Below, piece after piece: positions 47,508 to 57,547 of a stretch of DNA of 64,000 bases. The notes beneath the pieces were generated by a model. The model did not search any database, was not told where the DNA came from, and worked only from the letters and a program-made list of their open reading frames with translations. Source of the stretch: Synechococcus sp. M16.1 (GTDB lineage Bacteria > Cyanobacteriota > Cyanobacteriia > PCC-6307 > Cyanobiaceae). A program made the position numbers and the translations under genes. The DNA is taken from contig NZ_CP047954.1 in the NCBI RefSeq assembly GCF_014279895.1, forward strand, positions 62,001 to 126,000. The letters run 5' to 3'. Position 1 is the first letter of the stretch; each line of letters begins with the position of its first letter.

Positions 47508-48638
47508 TTGAAGCAGTCTGCGTCTCGCTCTGTCTTTTATGAGGGCATCGATCTGCTTCGCGGTGGGGCAGTTTTTCTTGTTCTTTGGTCTCATGCCGGG
47601 ATCGTTCTCCCTCATTCATTGCATGGAGCACTCGCTGCCCCATGGTTTCGCCCGGGCTTCTGGGGTGTTACGACTTTTTTTGCGATTAGTGGCTTTTTGG
47701 TGGTTGGGCAGTTAATTGATATTGCGACAGATAAGCGTGGTGAGTTGCTCAGGGCTTTTGTCCTTCGCCGTTGGTTCCGTACTGTTCCGACGTATTGGAT
47801 TGTTCTTCTTTTATTGTTAGTTGCTGGCTCCATTGGTTGGCTGGGATGGAAAACTTGGTTGGCAAATATCTTTTTTCTGCAAGGCTCGATCTTTGTTCAT
47901 GAGCCTAATTTACTATCTGTTTCGTGGAGCTTGGTCATTGAAGAATGGAGTTATCTTGTGTTTGCATTTGCTGTTTTTATCTTAATCTTTTTGAAGAGAC
48001 GCCTTGCTCTCGGTAATGCTCAGGTGATGGCTATTGTGGGCGGGTTGTTGATCGCTTCGATTGTTTGTGCTTCGTTTGCACGTTATATTTTTATTGAAAA
48101 TGGAGGCAGCGTTCGATCTCTGAAGCAGGATCTTTTTCTTCAGTCCGATGCTCTGGCATATGGAGGTTTATTGGCCTTGTTTATGCGAACGCGACCAAGA
48201 GATTTTGAGGTTTTGGCCTTGCGTCCAATCGCATTTTCGCGAATTTTTGCGTTAATGGCTGTTATCTCTGTGGCATCAATATCTGGCAACAGCTTGTTTC
48301 GATCCGTTTTAGAGCCTGTTCCAATTGGGCTTTCAGAATGGCTGTCATTTGGGTTCTACCCAATGGCTGGGCTATTAGCTTGTGCATTAATTGTAGGCTT
48401 TTGGGGCTTTGAATATTCGAGTTTGCCTAAAAGTTTATCTCAAATGATTAGAATTTTAAGTAAAATAAGTTACTCGGTTTATTTGCTTCACGTTCCGATC
48501 GCGCACATGGTTGCTGGATTTGAGCTGCCCTACTTACTTAAATTTGTGATGTATCTATTCGGCTCAATTCTTGTTGGATATACGAGTTGGATTCTGCTTG
48601 AAAAGCCCTTTATGCGGCTTCGTCGGCGCTTGGTTTGA
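47508..48638 (+). CDS. Acyltransferase-3 family membrane protein
   Basis: A 376-residue integral membrane acyltransferase (OafA/NodX-like) that usually O-acylates surface sugars. It begins near YEGIDLLRGGAVFLVLWSHAG, with the conserved His of the family, then RRWFRTVPTYWIVLLL, SVSWSLVIEEWSYLVF, and ends YSVYLLHVPIAHM...LLEKPFMRLRRRL. There are about ten hydrophobic segments. The only reasonable start is TTG at 47508, because an in-frame TAA lies five codons upstream. Base composition and codon use are clearly AT-richer than the flanking genes, which suggests acquisition by transfer. It could modify the glycan made at 25-40 kb. Confidence 0.85.
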   Translation: MKQSASRSVFYEGIDLLRGGAVFLVLWSHAGIVLPHSLHGALAAPWFRPGFWGVTTFFAISGFLVVGQLIDIATDKRGELLRAFVLRRWFRTVPTYWIVLLLLLVAGSIGWLGWKTWLANIFFLQGSIFVHEPNLLSVSWSLVIEEWSYLVFAFAVFILIFLKRRLALGNAQVMAIVGGLLIASIVCASFARYIFIENGGSVRSLKQDLFLQSDALAYGGLLALFMRTRPRDFEVLALRPIAFSRIFALMAVISVASISGNSLFRSVLEPVPIGLSEWLSFGFYPMAGLLACALIVGFWGFEYSSLPKSLSQMIRILSKISYSVYLLHVPIAHMVAGFELPYLLKFVMYLFGSILVGYTSWILLEKPFMRLRRRLV

Positions 48639-48651
48639 TGCTTATAAAGGT

Positions 48652-48687
48652 CAGCCAGGGGTTCTTGAGGGACCCCCGGCTTTTTGC
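48652..48687 (+). terminator. Intrinsic terminator of the acyltransferase gene
   Basis: GCC(A)GGGGT pairs with ACCCC(C)GGC around a TCTTGAGGG-type loop, followed by five T. It lies just after the acyltransferase stop and before the convergent glutathione peroxidase stop. Confidence 0.75.
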
Positions 48688-48692
48688 TCGTC

Positions 48693-49166
48693 CTATGCCG
48701 CCAGCGCCGCCTCAATCGCCGACTTGAGATCTTCAGGGGTGACGCCGCTCTTGAAGCGGGAGATCACGATGCCGTCCTTGCCCACCAGGAACTTCTCGAA
48801 GTTCCACTCCACATCACCGGCGGGATCCATCTGGTTGAGCGTGGTGTAGGGCTCGGTGGTGCTTCCCTTGGCATGCACCTTGTCGAACAGTTCGAAGTCG
48901 GCGCCGTAGGTGGTGGAGCAGAAGCTCTTGATCTCATCCAGGGTGCCGGGTTCCTGGGCGCCGAAGTCGTTGCAGGGGAAACCCAGCACCGCCAGCCCCT
49001 TGGCGGCGTAAGCCTCGTTCAGGGCCTGCAGACCGGCGTACTGCTTGGTGAAGCCACAGCGGCTGGCCACGTTCACGATCAGCAGCACCTTGCCGGCGTA
49101 GTCGCCCAGGGATTTGCTGCTGCCGTCAGGGGTGGTGACGGAGACGGAGCTGACGCTGATCGCCAT
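48693..49166 (-). CDS. gpx: Glutathione peroxidase family protein
   Basis: Thiol peroxidase that reduces hydrogen and lipid peroxides. The 157 residues contain NVASRCGFTKQY with the peroxidatic residue as Cys, not selenocysteine, FPCNDFGAQEPG with the Gln of the catalytic tetrad and a nearby resolving Cys, and WNFEKFLV with the Trp/Asn pair. Cys-type enzymes of this group usually use thioredoxin. The start is ATG at 49166 (MAISVSSVSV), as the upstream extension is not family-like. It is divergent from mgtE. Confidence 0.93.
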   Translation of the reverse strand: MAISVSSVSVTTPDGSSKSLGDYAGKVLLIVNVASRCGFTKQYAGLQALNEAYAAKGLAVLGFPCNDFGAQEPGTLDEIKSFCSTTYGADFELFDKVHAKGSTTEPYTTLNQMDPAGDVEWNFEKFLVGKDGIVISRFKSGVTPEDLKSAIEAALAA

Positions 49167-49238
49167 GGTGAAACAAGGATGGAGCGCAGAGGTTAACCGG
49201 CTGTAACGGCCATACACTGGGCTCCCGGCCGGAGGAGC

Positions 49239-50699
49239 ATGACGGAGGCATCGGGGCTGAGCAGTGCTGGCGTGAGCGTGGAACCCGACTTGCTGGCCGA
49301 AGCGGTCTCACAGGAGCTCGCCGCGATGCTGCAGGCGGGCAATTACGACGCCGTGAAACTGCTGCTGGAACCGGTGCAGCCGGTGGACATCGCCGAGGCG
49401 ATCGGCAGTCTTCCGGCCAACCTGCAGGCGATTGCCTTTCGCCTGCTCAGCAAGGACGAAGCCATCAGTGTTTACGAGTACCTCGACACCGCCACCCAGC
49501 AAAGCCTGCTGAGCCTGCTGCGCTCTGGCGAGATGCGGGAGGTGATGGAGGAGATGTCGCCGGATGATCGCGCCCGATTGTTTGAGGAGTTGCCGGCCAA
49601 GGTGGTGCGGCAGCTGCTCAGCGAGCTCAGTCCGGATGAACGGAAGGTGACGGCTGAGTTGCTGGGTTACCGCTCCGAAACGGCCGGTCGCTTGATGACG
49701 ACCGAATACATCGCCTTCAAGGAAAACCAGACCGCCGCAGTGGCGCTGGAGATCGTGCGGCGGCGTGCTCGCGACACCGAGACGATTTATTCCCTCTATG
49801 TGACGGACGCCGAGCGACGCCTTACAGGGATCTTGTCGCTGCGGGATCTGGTCACAGCAGATCCCCAGGCCCGCATCGGTGATGTGATGACCGAGGAGGT
49901 GCTCAGCGTCAGCACTGACACCGACCAGGAAAAGGTGGCGCGCACGATTCAGCGTTACGACTTCCTCGCCGTTCCAGTGGTGGATCTGGAACAGCGTCTC
50001 GTGGGCATCGTCACGGTGGACGACGTGATCGACGTGATCGAGCAGGAGGCCACCCGTGATCTCTACGCCGCCGGCGCGGTGCAGGCCGGCGATGACGACG
50101 ACTACTTCAGCAGCAATCTGTTCACCGTTGCCCGGCGCCGCGTGGTGTGGCTGGCGGTGCTGGTGCTGGCCAGCTTTTTCACCTCGGAGGTGATCGCCGC
50201 CAATGAAGACGTGCTGCAGCAGGTGGTGTTGCTGGCGGCGTTCATTCCCTTGCTCGGTGGCACCGGCGGCAACGTGGGGGCCCAAAGCTCCACGGTGGTG
50301 ATCCGTGGTTTGAGCACCCAGAGCATTTCCAGCCTTGGCCCCTTGCGGGCCATTGGCCGCGAAGCCATGGCGGGGGCGTTGCTGGGGGTGTTGATGATGT
50401 TGCTGGTGGTTCCCTTTGCCTGGTGGCGTGGCGAAAGCGCACTGGTGGGACTCTCGGTGGGGATGAGCCTGCTGGCGATCACCACCCTGGCGGCCACGGC
50501 CGGTGCCGCGTTTCCGTTGCTGTTTGACCGCATGGGTCTGGATCCGGCATTGATGTCCACGCCCTTCATCACCACCTGCACGGATGTGGCGGGCACGCTG
50601 ATCTACCTGAAGACGGCGGGATGGCTGCTGGTGCATCTGCCGCAGTTGGTGCAGGCCGCAGGTATTTCTACCCATTTCTTCACCTTCGGCATTTTCTGA
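49239..50699 (+). CDS. mgtE: MgtE magnesium transporter
   Basis: Magnesium-gated magnesium channel/transporter. The 486 residues contain the superhelical N-domain (LLEPVQPVDIAEAIGSLP, MSPDDRARLFEELP), tandem CBS domains (LTGILSLRDLV, LVGIVTVDDVIDVI), a connecting helix, and five C-terminal membrane helices with the pore segment GGTGGNVGAQSSTVVIRGL. A GGAGGAGC Shine-Dalgarno sequence directly precedes the ATG at 49239. The start lies 72 bp from the divergent peroxidase. Confidence 0.95.
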   Translation: MTEASGLSSAGVSVEPDLLAEAVSQELAAMLQAGNYDAVKLLLEPVQPVDIAEAIGSLPANLQAIAFRLLSKDEAISVYEYLDTATQQSLLSLLRSGEMREVMEEMSPDDRARLFEELPAKVVRQLLSELSPDERKVTAELLGYRSETAGRLMTTEYIAFKENQTAAVALEIVRRRARDTETIYSLYVTDAERRLTGILSLRDLVTADPQARIGDVMTEEVLSVSTDTDQEKVARTIQRYDFLAVPVVDLEQRLVGIVTVDDVIDVIEQEATRDLYAAGAVQAGDDDDYFSSNLFTVARRRVVWLAVLVLASFFTSEVIAANEDVLQQVVLLAAFIPLLGGTGGNVGAQSSTVVIRGLSTQSISSLGPLRAIGREAMAGALLGVLMMLLVVPFAWWRGESALVGLSVGMSLLAITTLAATAGAAFPLLFDRMGLDPALMSTPFITTCTDVAGTLIYLKTAGWLLVHLPQLVQAAGISTHFFTFGIF

Positions 50700-50753
50700 G
50701 AGTCTGTTTACGTTTCTTAGGAGTACGCTTCACATAACTCAAAGAAGCGCCCC

Positions 50754-51761
50754 ATGGCTCCGGCTGCGACCGCTGCTTCCAAGCCCAAAACTGCTGCGAA
50801 GGCTGCAAAAACAGTCACGGCAGACGTTGATCTGGTTCGTTCTTATTTGCGGGACATCGGACGTGTGCCGCTGCTGACCCACGAGCAGGAGATCACTCTG
50901 GGCCGCCAGGTGCAAGAGCTGATGGATCTGGAATCGCTCGAGTCGGAGCTGGAGAGCAAGGCGGGTGAGAAGCCCAGCCGTGACCAGCTGGCCAAGGCGT
51001 CCGGGCTGTCTTCGATGCAGCTCAAGCGCAAGTTGCAGCATGGCCGTCGCGCCAAGGAACGGATGGTGGCTGCCAACCTCCGGCTGGTGGTGAGCGTGGC
51101 CAAGAAGTACACCAAGCGGAACATGGAACTCCTGGACCTGATCCAGGAAGGCACCATCGGTCTGGTGCGTGGCGTGGAGAAGTTCGACCCGACCCGCGGT
51201 TACAAGTTTTCCACCTATGCCTATTGGTGGATTCGCCAGGGCATCACGCGGGCCATCGCGGAGAAGAGCCGCACGATCCGGCTGCCGATCCACATCACCG
51301 AGATGCTGAACAAGCTCAAAAAGGGTCAGCGAGAGCTGAGCCAGGAGCTGGGTCGCACGCCCACCGTCACCGAGCTGGCTGAGTTCGTCGAGCTGCCGGA
51401 AGACGACGTCAAGGATCTGATGTGCCGAGCCAGGCAGCCGGTGAGCCTGGAGATGAAGGTGGGAGATGGTGATGACACCGAACTGCTGGAGTTGCTCTCT
51501 GGCGATGGTGATCTGCCCAGCGATCAGGTGGAAGAGGATTGCCTCAAGGGCGACCTGCGCAGCCTTTTGGGCCAGCTGCCCCACCTGCAGGAGCAGGTGC
51601 TGCGGATGCGTTACGGCATGGATGGGGAAGATCCGATGAGCCTTACGGGCATCGGCCGGATCCTGGGCATGAGTCGCGACCGTGTTCGCAACCTCGAGCG
51701 TGATGGTTTGGCCGGTCTGCGCCGGGTGAGTGATCAAGTGGAGGCCTACGTCGCCTGCTGA
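50754..51761 (+). CDS. Group-2 sigma-70 family RNA polymerase sigma factor
   Basis: A 335-residue primary-like, non-essential-type sigma factor. It has region 1.2 (DLVRSYLRDIGRVPLLTHEQE), region 2 (LIQEGTIGLVRGVEKFDPTRG, KFSTYAYWWIRQGITRAI), region 3 and region 4 with the -35-binding HTH (LTGIGRILGMSRDRVRNLE). It lacks the long region 1.1 of the principal sigma factor. The N-terminal ~25 residues are Ala/Lys-rich. Marine Synechococcus encode several of these for light, circadian or stress control; which one this is cannot be told here. The stop overlaps the convergent hydrolase by 16 bp. Confidence 0.93.
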   Translation: MAPAATAASKPKTAAKAAKTVTADVDLVRSYLRDIGRVPLLTHEQEITLGRQVQELMDLESLESELESKAGEKPSRDQLAKASGLSSMQLKRKLQHGRRAKERMVAANLRLVVSVAKKYTKRNMELLDLIQEGTIGLVRGVEKFDPTRGYKFSTYAYWWIRQGITRAIAEKSRTIRLPIHITEMLNKLKKGQRELSQELGRTPTVTELAEFVELPEDDVKDLMCRARQPVSLEMKVGDGDDTELLELLSGDGDLPSDQVEEDCLKGDLRSLLGQLPHLQEQVLRMRYGMDGEDPMSLTGIGRILGMSRDRVRNLERDGLAGLRRVSDQVEAYVAC

Positions 51762-52666
51762 ATTGATTTTTTGTTGATCAGCCTTTGCAGCACCGGATTG
51801 ACTTGATCCGGTGCTTCGTCGTGGGGGCAGTGGCCTGCGTTGTGAATCACTGAGAGGGATTGAACGCAGTTCAGGGTCTGGGCCCAGCGCTCGGCTTCAG
51901 CAATTGGCTCCCAGGGGTCGCGTTCGCCCCAGATCAGATCCACGGGGAGCTTGAGCTCTTCCATCAGTTGTGGTGCCAAGTAATCGTCGAACAGGTTGAT
52001 GAATCCGCGGAAAGCCTCAGCGGCACCTTCGCGTTGGGTTGGTTGAAACAGCAGGTCCACCAGCTCGTCGTCGATGTTGGCGCCACTGGGATAAGCCTGC
52101 TTCAACACGCTGCGGATCACGCCGGGCCGTGCGGCATTGCGGAACAGCGCAGTGCTGAGCCAGCGCTGCCGCACCATCGTTTTCAGCAGCGGCCGGACCC
52201 ATGCCATCCAGGCCGGTTGTGAGGCCAGTTGTTTGTCGTCCATCAAGCGCTGGGCGCAGTCGATCAGCACCACGCCACGGCAGCGCTCGCCGAGCAGTTG
52301 TGCGGCTCGCAGGGCAACGACCCCACCGATCGAGTTGCCCACCAGTCGCACCGGGCGATCGATGACTTGGCGGCAGAAGTCAGTCACCTGCTGCCCCCAC
52401 AGATCAAAGCCGTAATGAACGGCATCCGCTGAAACGGATTCATCCTTCAAGCGAGCCCGAGGCTGATCGCTGCGCCCGAAACCGAGCAGATCGATGGCGT
52501 AGGTGGGCATCAGTTCGGCCAGTACCGGTTGGTTGAAGCGCCAGTGGTTGGTGTTGGCCCCGAAACCATGAATCAGCAACACGGCCTCTTCGGCATGGGG
52601 GTCGCCCATCAGGCTCCAGCCAATGGATCGCTCGTTCCAGCTCCAGAGGTTGTGGCTTGGGATCAC
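51746..52666 (-). CDS. Alpha/beta-fold hydrolase
   Basis: A 306-residue alpha/beta hydrolase: oxyanion region LLIHGFGANTNHWRFN, YAIDLLGFGRSDQP, the nucleophile Ser in VGNSIGGVVAL, acid Asp in IWGERDPWEP and the His in HNAGHCPHDEAP. The sequence resembles hydrolases common in cyanobacteria and chloroplasts (pheophytinase/epoxide-hydrolase-like), but the substrate is unknown. The start is ambiguous: GTG at 52666 (IPSHNLWSWN) fits best, and the frame is open to 52708. It overlaps the sigma gene at the 3' end and is divergent from mutY. Confidence 0.85.
   Translation of the reverse strand: MIPSHNLWSWNERSIGWSLMGDPHAEEAVLLIHGFGANTNHWRFNQPVLAELMPTYAIDLLGFGRSDQPRARLKDESVSADAVHYGFDLWGQQVTDFCRQVIDRPVRLVGNSIGGVVALRAAQLLGERCRGVVLIDCAQRLMDDKQLASQPAWMAWVRPLLKTMVRQRWLSTALFRNAARPGVIRSVLKQAYPSGANIDDELVDLLFQPTQREGAAEAFRGFINLFDDYLAPQLMEELKLPVDLIWGERDPWEPIAEAERWAQTLNCVQSLSVIHNAGHCPHDEAPDQVNPVLQRLINKKSIQQAT
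51790..51814 (+). terminator. Possible hairpin terminator of the sigma factor gene
   Basis: GCACCGGAT (51790-51798) and ATCCGGTGC (51806-51814) are perfect 9-bp arms with a 7-nt loop, 28 bp after the sigma-factor stop. Only TTCG follows, so termination would be weak or Rho-like. The hairpin lies in the coding 3' end of the convergent hydrolase. Confidence 0.4.
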
Positions 52667-52758
52667 GCCTTGGCTTGCTGCGCCCGTGCATCCTGGCGAG
52701 AGGAGCACTTGGATGACGGTCGTTGCTCGGGCCCTGTTCTGACGCCAATCGCGAACCC

Positions 52759-53886
52759 ATGGATGCGTTGACCGAGGCCGAAGCTGCTGTTCTATCGACA
52801 GCCTTGCTGGCCTGGTGGGAGCGGCATGGCCGCGGCGGCATCCCCTGGAAGCAGTTGCCTGGCGGCGCGCGTCCAGCGCCGGACCAGGATCTCGATCCCT
52901 ACGGCATCTGGATCGCCGAGGTGATGCTGCAGCAGACCCAGCTGGCCGTGGCTCTCCCCTACTGGACGCGTTGGATGGAGGCGTTTCCCTCTGTCGAGAG
53001 CCTGGCCGCGGCGTCTCTGGATGTGGTGCGGCTGCAGTGGCAGGGCCTGGGGTATTACTCGCGGGCGCGTCGGCTGCATGAGGCGGCGCAGCTGCTGGTG
53101 GGCCACCCGTGGCCGCACAGCTTGGAGGGTTGGATGGCCTTGCCGGGCATCGGTCGCACCACCGCCGGCAGCATCCTTTCCAGTGCGTTTAATGCACCGT
53201 TGCCGATCCTGGATGGCAACGTCAAACGGGTGCTGGCGCGATTGACGGCCCATCCGCGCCCACCGGCCCGTGACGATGCCTTGTTCTGGAGCTGGAGTGA
53301 GGCCCTGCTTGATCCGGTTCGGCCACGGGACACCAACCAGGCCTTGATGGACCTTGGGGCCACGCTTTGCACCCCCCTCCAGCCGGACTGCCACCGTTGC
53401 CCCTGGCAGCTGCACTGCGCTGCTTACGCTGCCGGCGATCCTTGCCGCTGGCCCGTGACCGACGCCCCCAAGCCCCTGCCCTTCCAGGTGATCGGTGTGG
53501 GGGTTGTGCTCAACGCGGCCGGGGAGGTGTTGATTGACCAGCGCCTGGAGGAAGGCCTGCTGGGGGGGATGTGGGAGTTCCCCGGTGGCAAACAGGAGCC
53601 GGGCGAAACGATCGAAACCTGCATCGCCCGCGAGTTGAAGGAGGAGCTGGGCATTGCGGTGACTGTCGGCGCTGAACTGATCACCGTTGATCACGCCTAC
53701 AGCCACAAGAAGCTGCGCTTTGTGGTGCATCTCTGCGACTGGGTCTCGGGAGAGCCGCAGCCCCTTGCCAGTCAGCAGGTGCGTTGGGTGCGGCCGGAGG
53801 ACCTGGGGAATTACGCCTTTCCGGCCGCCAATGCTCGGATCATTGCGGCGTTGCTTGGCAGCTTGGAAAGCTCTGCCCACCCTTAA
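52759..53886 (+). CDS. mutY: A/G-specific adenine DNA glycosylase MutY with MutT-like domain
   Basis: Removes adenine mispaired with 8-oxoguanine. The 375 residues begin with the HhH-GPD glycosylase domain (IAEVMLQQTQLAVALPYW, LPGIGRTTAGSIL with the helix-hairpin-helix, PILDGNVKRVLAR with the catalytic Asp) and the Fe-S loop C-x6-C-x2-C-x5-C (CTPLQPDCHRCPWQLHC). The C-terminal third is a NUDIX/MutT-like domain with GGKQEPGETIETCIARELKE, which senses 8-oxoG. The start is ATG at 52759; a 12-residue extension upstream is not conserved. Confidence 0.95.
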   Translation: MDALTEAEAAVLSTALLAWWERHGRGGIPWKQLPGGARPAPDQDLDPYGIWIAEVMLQQTQLAVALPYWTRWMEAFPSVESLAAASLDVVRLQWQGLGYYSRARRLHEAAQLLVGHPWPHSLEGWMALPGIGRTTAGSILSSAFNAPLPILDGNVKRVLARLTAHPRPPARDDALFWSWSEALLDPVRPRDTNQALMDLGATLCTPLQPDCHRCPWQLHCAAYAAGDPCRWPVTDAPKPLPFQVIGVGVVLNAAGEVLIDQRLEEGLLGGMWEFPGGKQEPGETIETCIARELKEELGIAVTVGAELITVDHAYSHKKLRFVVHLCDWVSGEPQPLASQQVRWVRPEDLGNYAFPAANARIIAALLGSLESSAHP

Positions 53887-53907
53887 GCAAAGTCCTGATG
53901 CGGTCGG

Positions 53908-54864
53908 ATGGCGCTTGGTTCCGTTGTCGTTTGTCTCGGTGAAGCCCTGATTGACCGGCTCGGTCCACCGGGTGGTGATCCGGCGGTGGATCGTCCGGTC
54001 GAGGACCGTCTGGGAGGAGCGCCAGCGAATGTGGCCTGTGGCTTGGCCCGCTTGGGCACCCCTGTGGCTTTTGCTGGACGACTCGGCCAGGACGCCATTG
54101 GCACTGCCTTTTCCCGATTGTTTGTGGAGCGTGGTGTCGACACTGCGTTGTTGCAGCGGGATGCCGAGCGTCCCAGTCGCATCGTGCTGGTGCGCCGTGC
54201 GCGGGATGGGGAACGACAGTTTCAGGGCTTTGACGGAGATCAGGGGGCCGGCTTTGCCGACCAGGCGTTGGAGCCAGTTGCCCTACCCCCGGCCCGATGG
54301 TTGTTGATTGGCACGCTTCCGTTGGCAGCACCAACGTCGGCTTCGACGTTGTTGTCGGCCGTGCGCCAGGCCAGCAGCCAAGGCACGGCGATTGCCCTTG
54401 ATGTGAACTGGCGCCCCACGTTCTGGGATGCCAGCGTTGATCCCGCGGCGGGTCCGTCGGCTGCGGCGAAGGCTGCGATTCAACCGCTCCTGGACCAGGC
54501 GGCCCTGATCAAGCTGGCGCGGGAGGAAGCGCTCTGGTTGTTCAACAGCGACGATCCCGGCGCGATCCAGCAGGCCTTGCCCCAGCGGCCCGATGTGGTG
54601 GTCACCGATGGGGCGGCCCCGGTGCGCTGGCAATTGGGGGCTGATTGCGGTCAGCAGGTCGCCTTTCAGCCCCCCAGTGTCGTCGACACCACCGGTGCCG
54701 GTGATGCCTTCACGGCCGGGCTGTTGCACCGCTGGGCCGCCGCGCCCCAGGAGCGCATTCGCTTTGCGGCTGCCTGTGGTGCTCTGGTCTGCGGCGGGGC
54801 CGGTGGCATTGATCCCCAGCCCACGCAGGCTCAGGTGGAGGCCTTTCTGGGAGAGGTGAGCTGA
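53908..54864 (+). CDS. PfkB-family carbohydrate kinase (fructokinase-like)
   Basis: A 318-residue ribokinase/PfkB-fold kinase that phosphorylates a sugar with ATP. It has VVCLGEALIDRLGPPGG at the N-terminus, the PfkB signature 1 region GGAPANVACGLARLG, and signature 2 DTTGAGDAFTAGLL with the catalytic Asp near residue 255. The N-terminal region is most like fructokinases, but the specific sugar is inferred. It follows mutY by 21 bp. The 3' end overlaps the convergent tsaE by 34 bp. Confidence 0.9.
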   Translation: MALGSVVVCLGEALIDRLGPPGGDPAVDRPVEDRLGGAPANVACGLARLGTPVAFAGRLGQDAIGTAFSRLFVERGVDTALLQRDAERPSRIVLVRRARDGERQFQGFDGDQGAGFADQALEPVALPPARWLLIGTLPLAAPTSASTLLSAVRQASSQGTAIALDVNWRPTFWDASVDPAAGPSAAAKAAIQPLLDQAALIKLAREEALWLFNSDDPGAIQQALPQRPDVVVTDGAAPVRWQLGADCGQQVAFQPPSVVDTTGAGDAFTAGLLHRWAAAPQERIRFAAACGALVCGGAGGIDPQPTQAQVEAFLGEVS

Positions 54865-55328
54865 GCGAGCCGCCCTTCGTCTTGATGGCGAAGCTCCAGG
54901 TGCCAGGCCTCGGCCAGATCGAGCCCCAGCCGTTCCGGCCACTCCACGGCCATCAACGCCCCGGTGGCGCTGGCCTCCTCCTCCTCCTGAAGAAACAGTT
55001 CATCGGCAGAGGCCGGTTGCTCCAGGCGATAGAGATCAAGGTGCACCAGCTGTGGTTCCCCCTGGGGGTAGTGCTGGGCCAGGGCAAAAGTGGGGCTGGT
55101 GATCGCCTCGCTGATCCCGAGGCCCTCGGCCAGGCCCTGCACCAATGATGTTTTGCCGGCGCCAAGGGGCCCGCTCAACAGGAGAATTGCTCCCGTTGGA
55201 AGCTCGCGCGCCAGCAATCGGCCCAGGGCCCGGGTGGTCTCAAGGGTCTCAAGAGCCCAGACATGCCCTGTAGAGTCCGACTCAAGCGAGCCCGAAGCCT
55301 CGGCGTCTCTGCAGAGATTCAACTCCAC
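54831..55328 (-). CDS. tsaE: tRNA threonylcarbamoyladenosine biosynthesis ATPase TsaE
   Basis: ATPase of the TsaBDE complex that makes the t6A37 modification of ANN-reading tRNAs. The 165-residue protein contains Walker [31 protein letters not shown] (switch region), VHLDLYRLE, and [10 protein letters not shown], all hallmarks of TsaE/YjeE. The start is unsure: GTG at 55328 or TTG at 55322; no ATG is suitable. The start is divergent from ahcY with 24 bp between them. Confidence 0.92.
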   Translation of the reverse strand: MELNLCRDAEASGSLESDSTGHVWALETLETTRALGRLLARELPTGAILLLSGPLGAGKTSLVQGLAEGLGISEAITSPTFALAQHYPQGEPQLVHLDLYRLEQPASADELFLQEEEEASATGALMAVEWPERLGLDLAEAWHLELRHQDEGRLAQLTSPRKAST

Positions 55329-55352
55329 GATTCATTAGGGAGCACCGAAACC

Positions 55353-56783
<1,431 letters not shown>

Positions 56784-56817
56784 TCACGATCCAGCGGATC
56801 GGAACCTGATCCTTACG

Positions 56818-56861
56818 GCCCCATGGAAGACTTGCGCGATCAAGCGCAGTCTCCATGGGGC
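56818..56861 (+). promoter_or_regulatory. Long hairpin spanning the dedA start codon (possible ahcY terminator)
   Basis: GCCCCATGGAAGACTTGCGC (56818-56837) pairs with GCGCAGTCTCCATGGGGC (56844-56861) with two single-base bulges and a 6-nt loop, then CTTTCC. The dedA ATG at 56855 lies inside the downstream arm. The structure could end ahcY transcripts, block dedA translation on read-through RNA, or both. Confidence 0.6.
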
Positions 56862-57514
56862 TTTCCGATCTGATCACACAACTGCCGGAGTTGATCGGCC
56901 AGGCGGTTGAGGCGAATCAGTGGCTGGGTTACACCGCGATCTTCGCGGCGATGTTTCTTGAGAATCTGTTCCCGCCGATTCCGTCTGAGCTGATCATGCC
57001 CCTCGGGGGCTTTTATGTGCAGCAGGGTCAGCTGGATCTGGTGCCTGTGGTGCTGGCCGGTTTGCTGGGCACGGTGCTTGGTGCCCTGCCCTGGTACGGG
57101 GTCGGTCGCTTGATCAACGAGGAACGGATCGAAGCCTGGTTGCAACGTCACGGTCGCTGGATCGGCATCAGTGCCGATGAGTTGGCCCGCAGCCGCCGCT
57201 GGTTCAGCCGTTACGGCACCGCCCTGGTGTTCTGGGGGCGTTTGGTGCCTGGCATTCGCACGCTGATCTCGGTCCCGGCGGGCATTGAAATGATGCCGAT
57301 GGCGCCGTTTCTGCTCTGGACCACCGCTGGCAGCCTGATCTGGACGGCCCTGCTCACCGTGGCCGGCATGGTTCTCGGAGAGGGCTACAGCAACGTTGAG
57401 CTCTGGATTGACCCGGTCTCCAAGGCTGTGAAGGTGTTGCTGGTGGTGTCGCTGCTGGCGGGCGCGATCTGGTTGGTTCTGCGCATCTGGCGCCGGCGTC
57501 AGTCGTCCGACTGA
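56855..57514 (+). CDS. DedA/SNARE-associated family membrane protein
   Basis: A 219-residue membrane protein of the DedA family, whose members include undecaprenyl-phosphate and phospholipid transporters. Key segments are the re-entrant hairpin FLENLFPPIPSELIMPLGG with the conserved Glu and Pro residues, and the second hairpin region FWGRLVPGIRTLISVPAG with the conserved Arg. There are about five membrane helices, with a basic C-terminus (WRRRQSSD). The substrate is not shown. The ATG at 56855 matches the family N-terminus and sits inside a strong hairpin. It converges on ssb. Confidence 0.9.
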   Translation: MGLSDLITQLPELIGQAVEANQWLGYTAIFAAMFLENLFPPIPSELIMPLGGFYVQQGQLDLVPVVLAGLLGTVLGALPWYGVGRLINEERIEAWLQRHGRWIGISADELARSRRWFSRYGTALVFWGRLVPGIRTLISVPAGIEMMPMAPFLLWTTAGSLIWTALLTVAGMVLGEGYSNVELWIDPVSKAVKVLLVVSLLAGAIWLVLRIWRRRQSSD

Positions 57515-57547
57515 TCACCGGCGCGAGGGTTTCCCTGGGGGAGAGGA

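Noticed and set aside
49308-50675. 455-codon minus-strand frame opposite mgtE
   Set aside because: His/Gln/Arg-rich shadow of a clear transporter gene.
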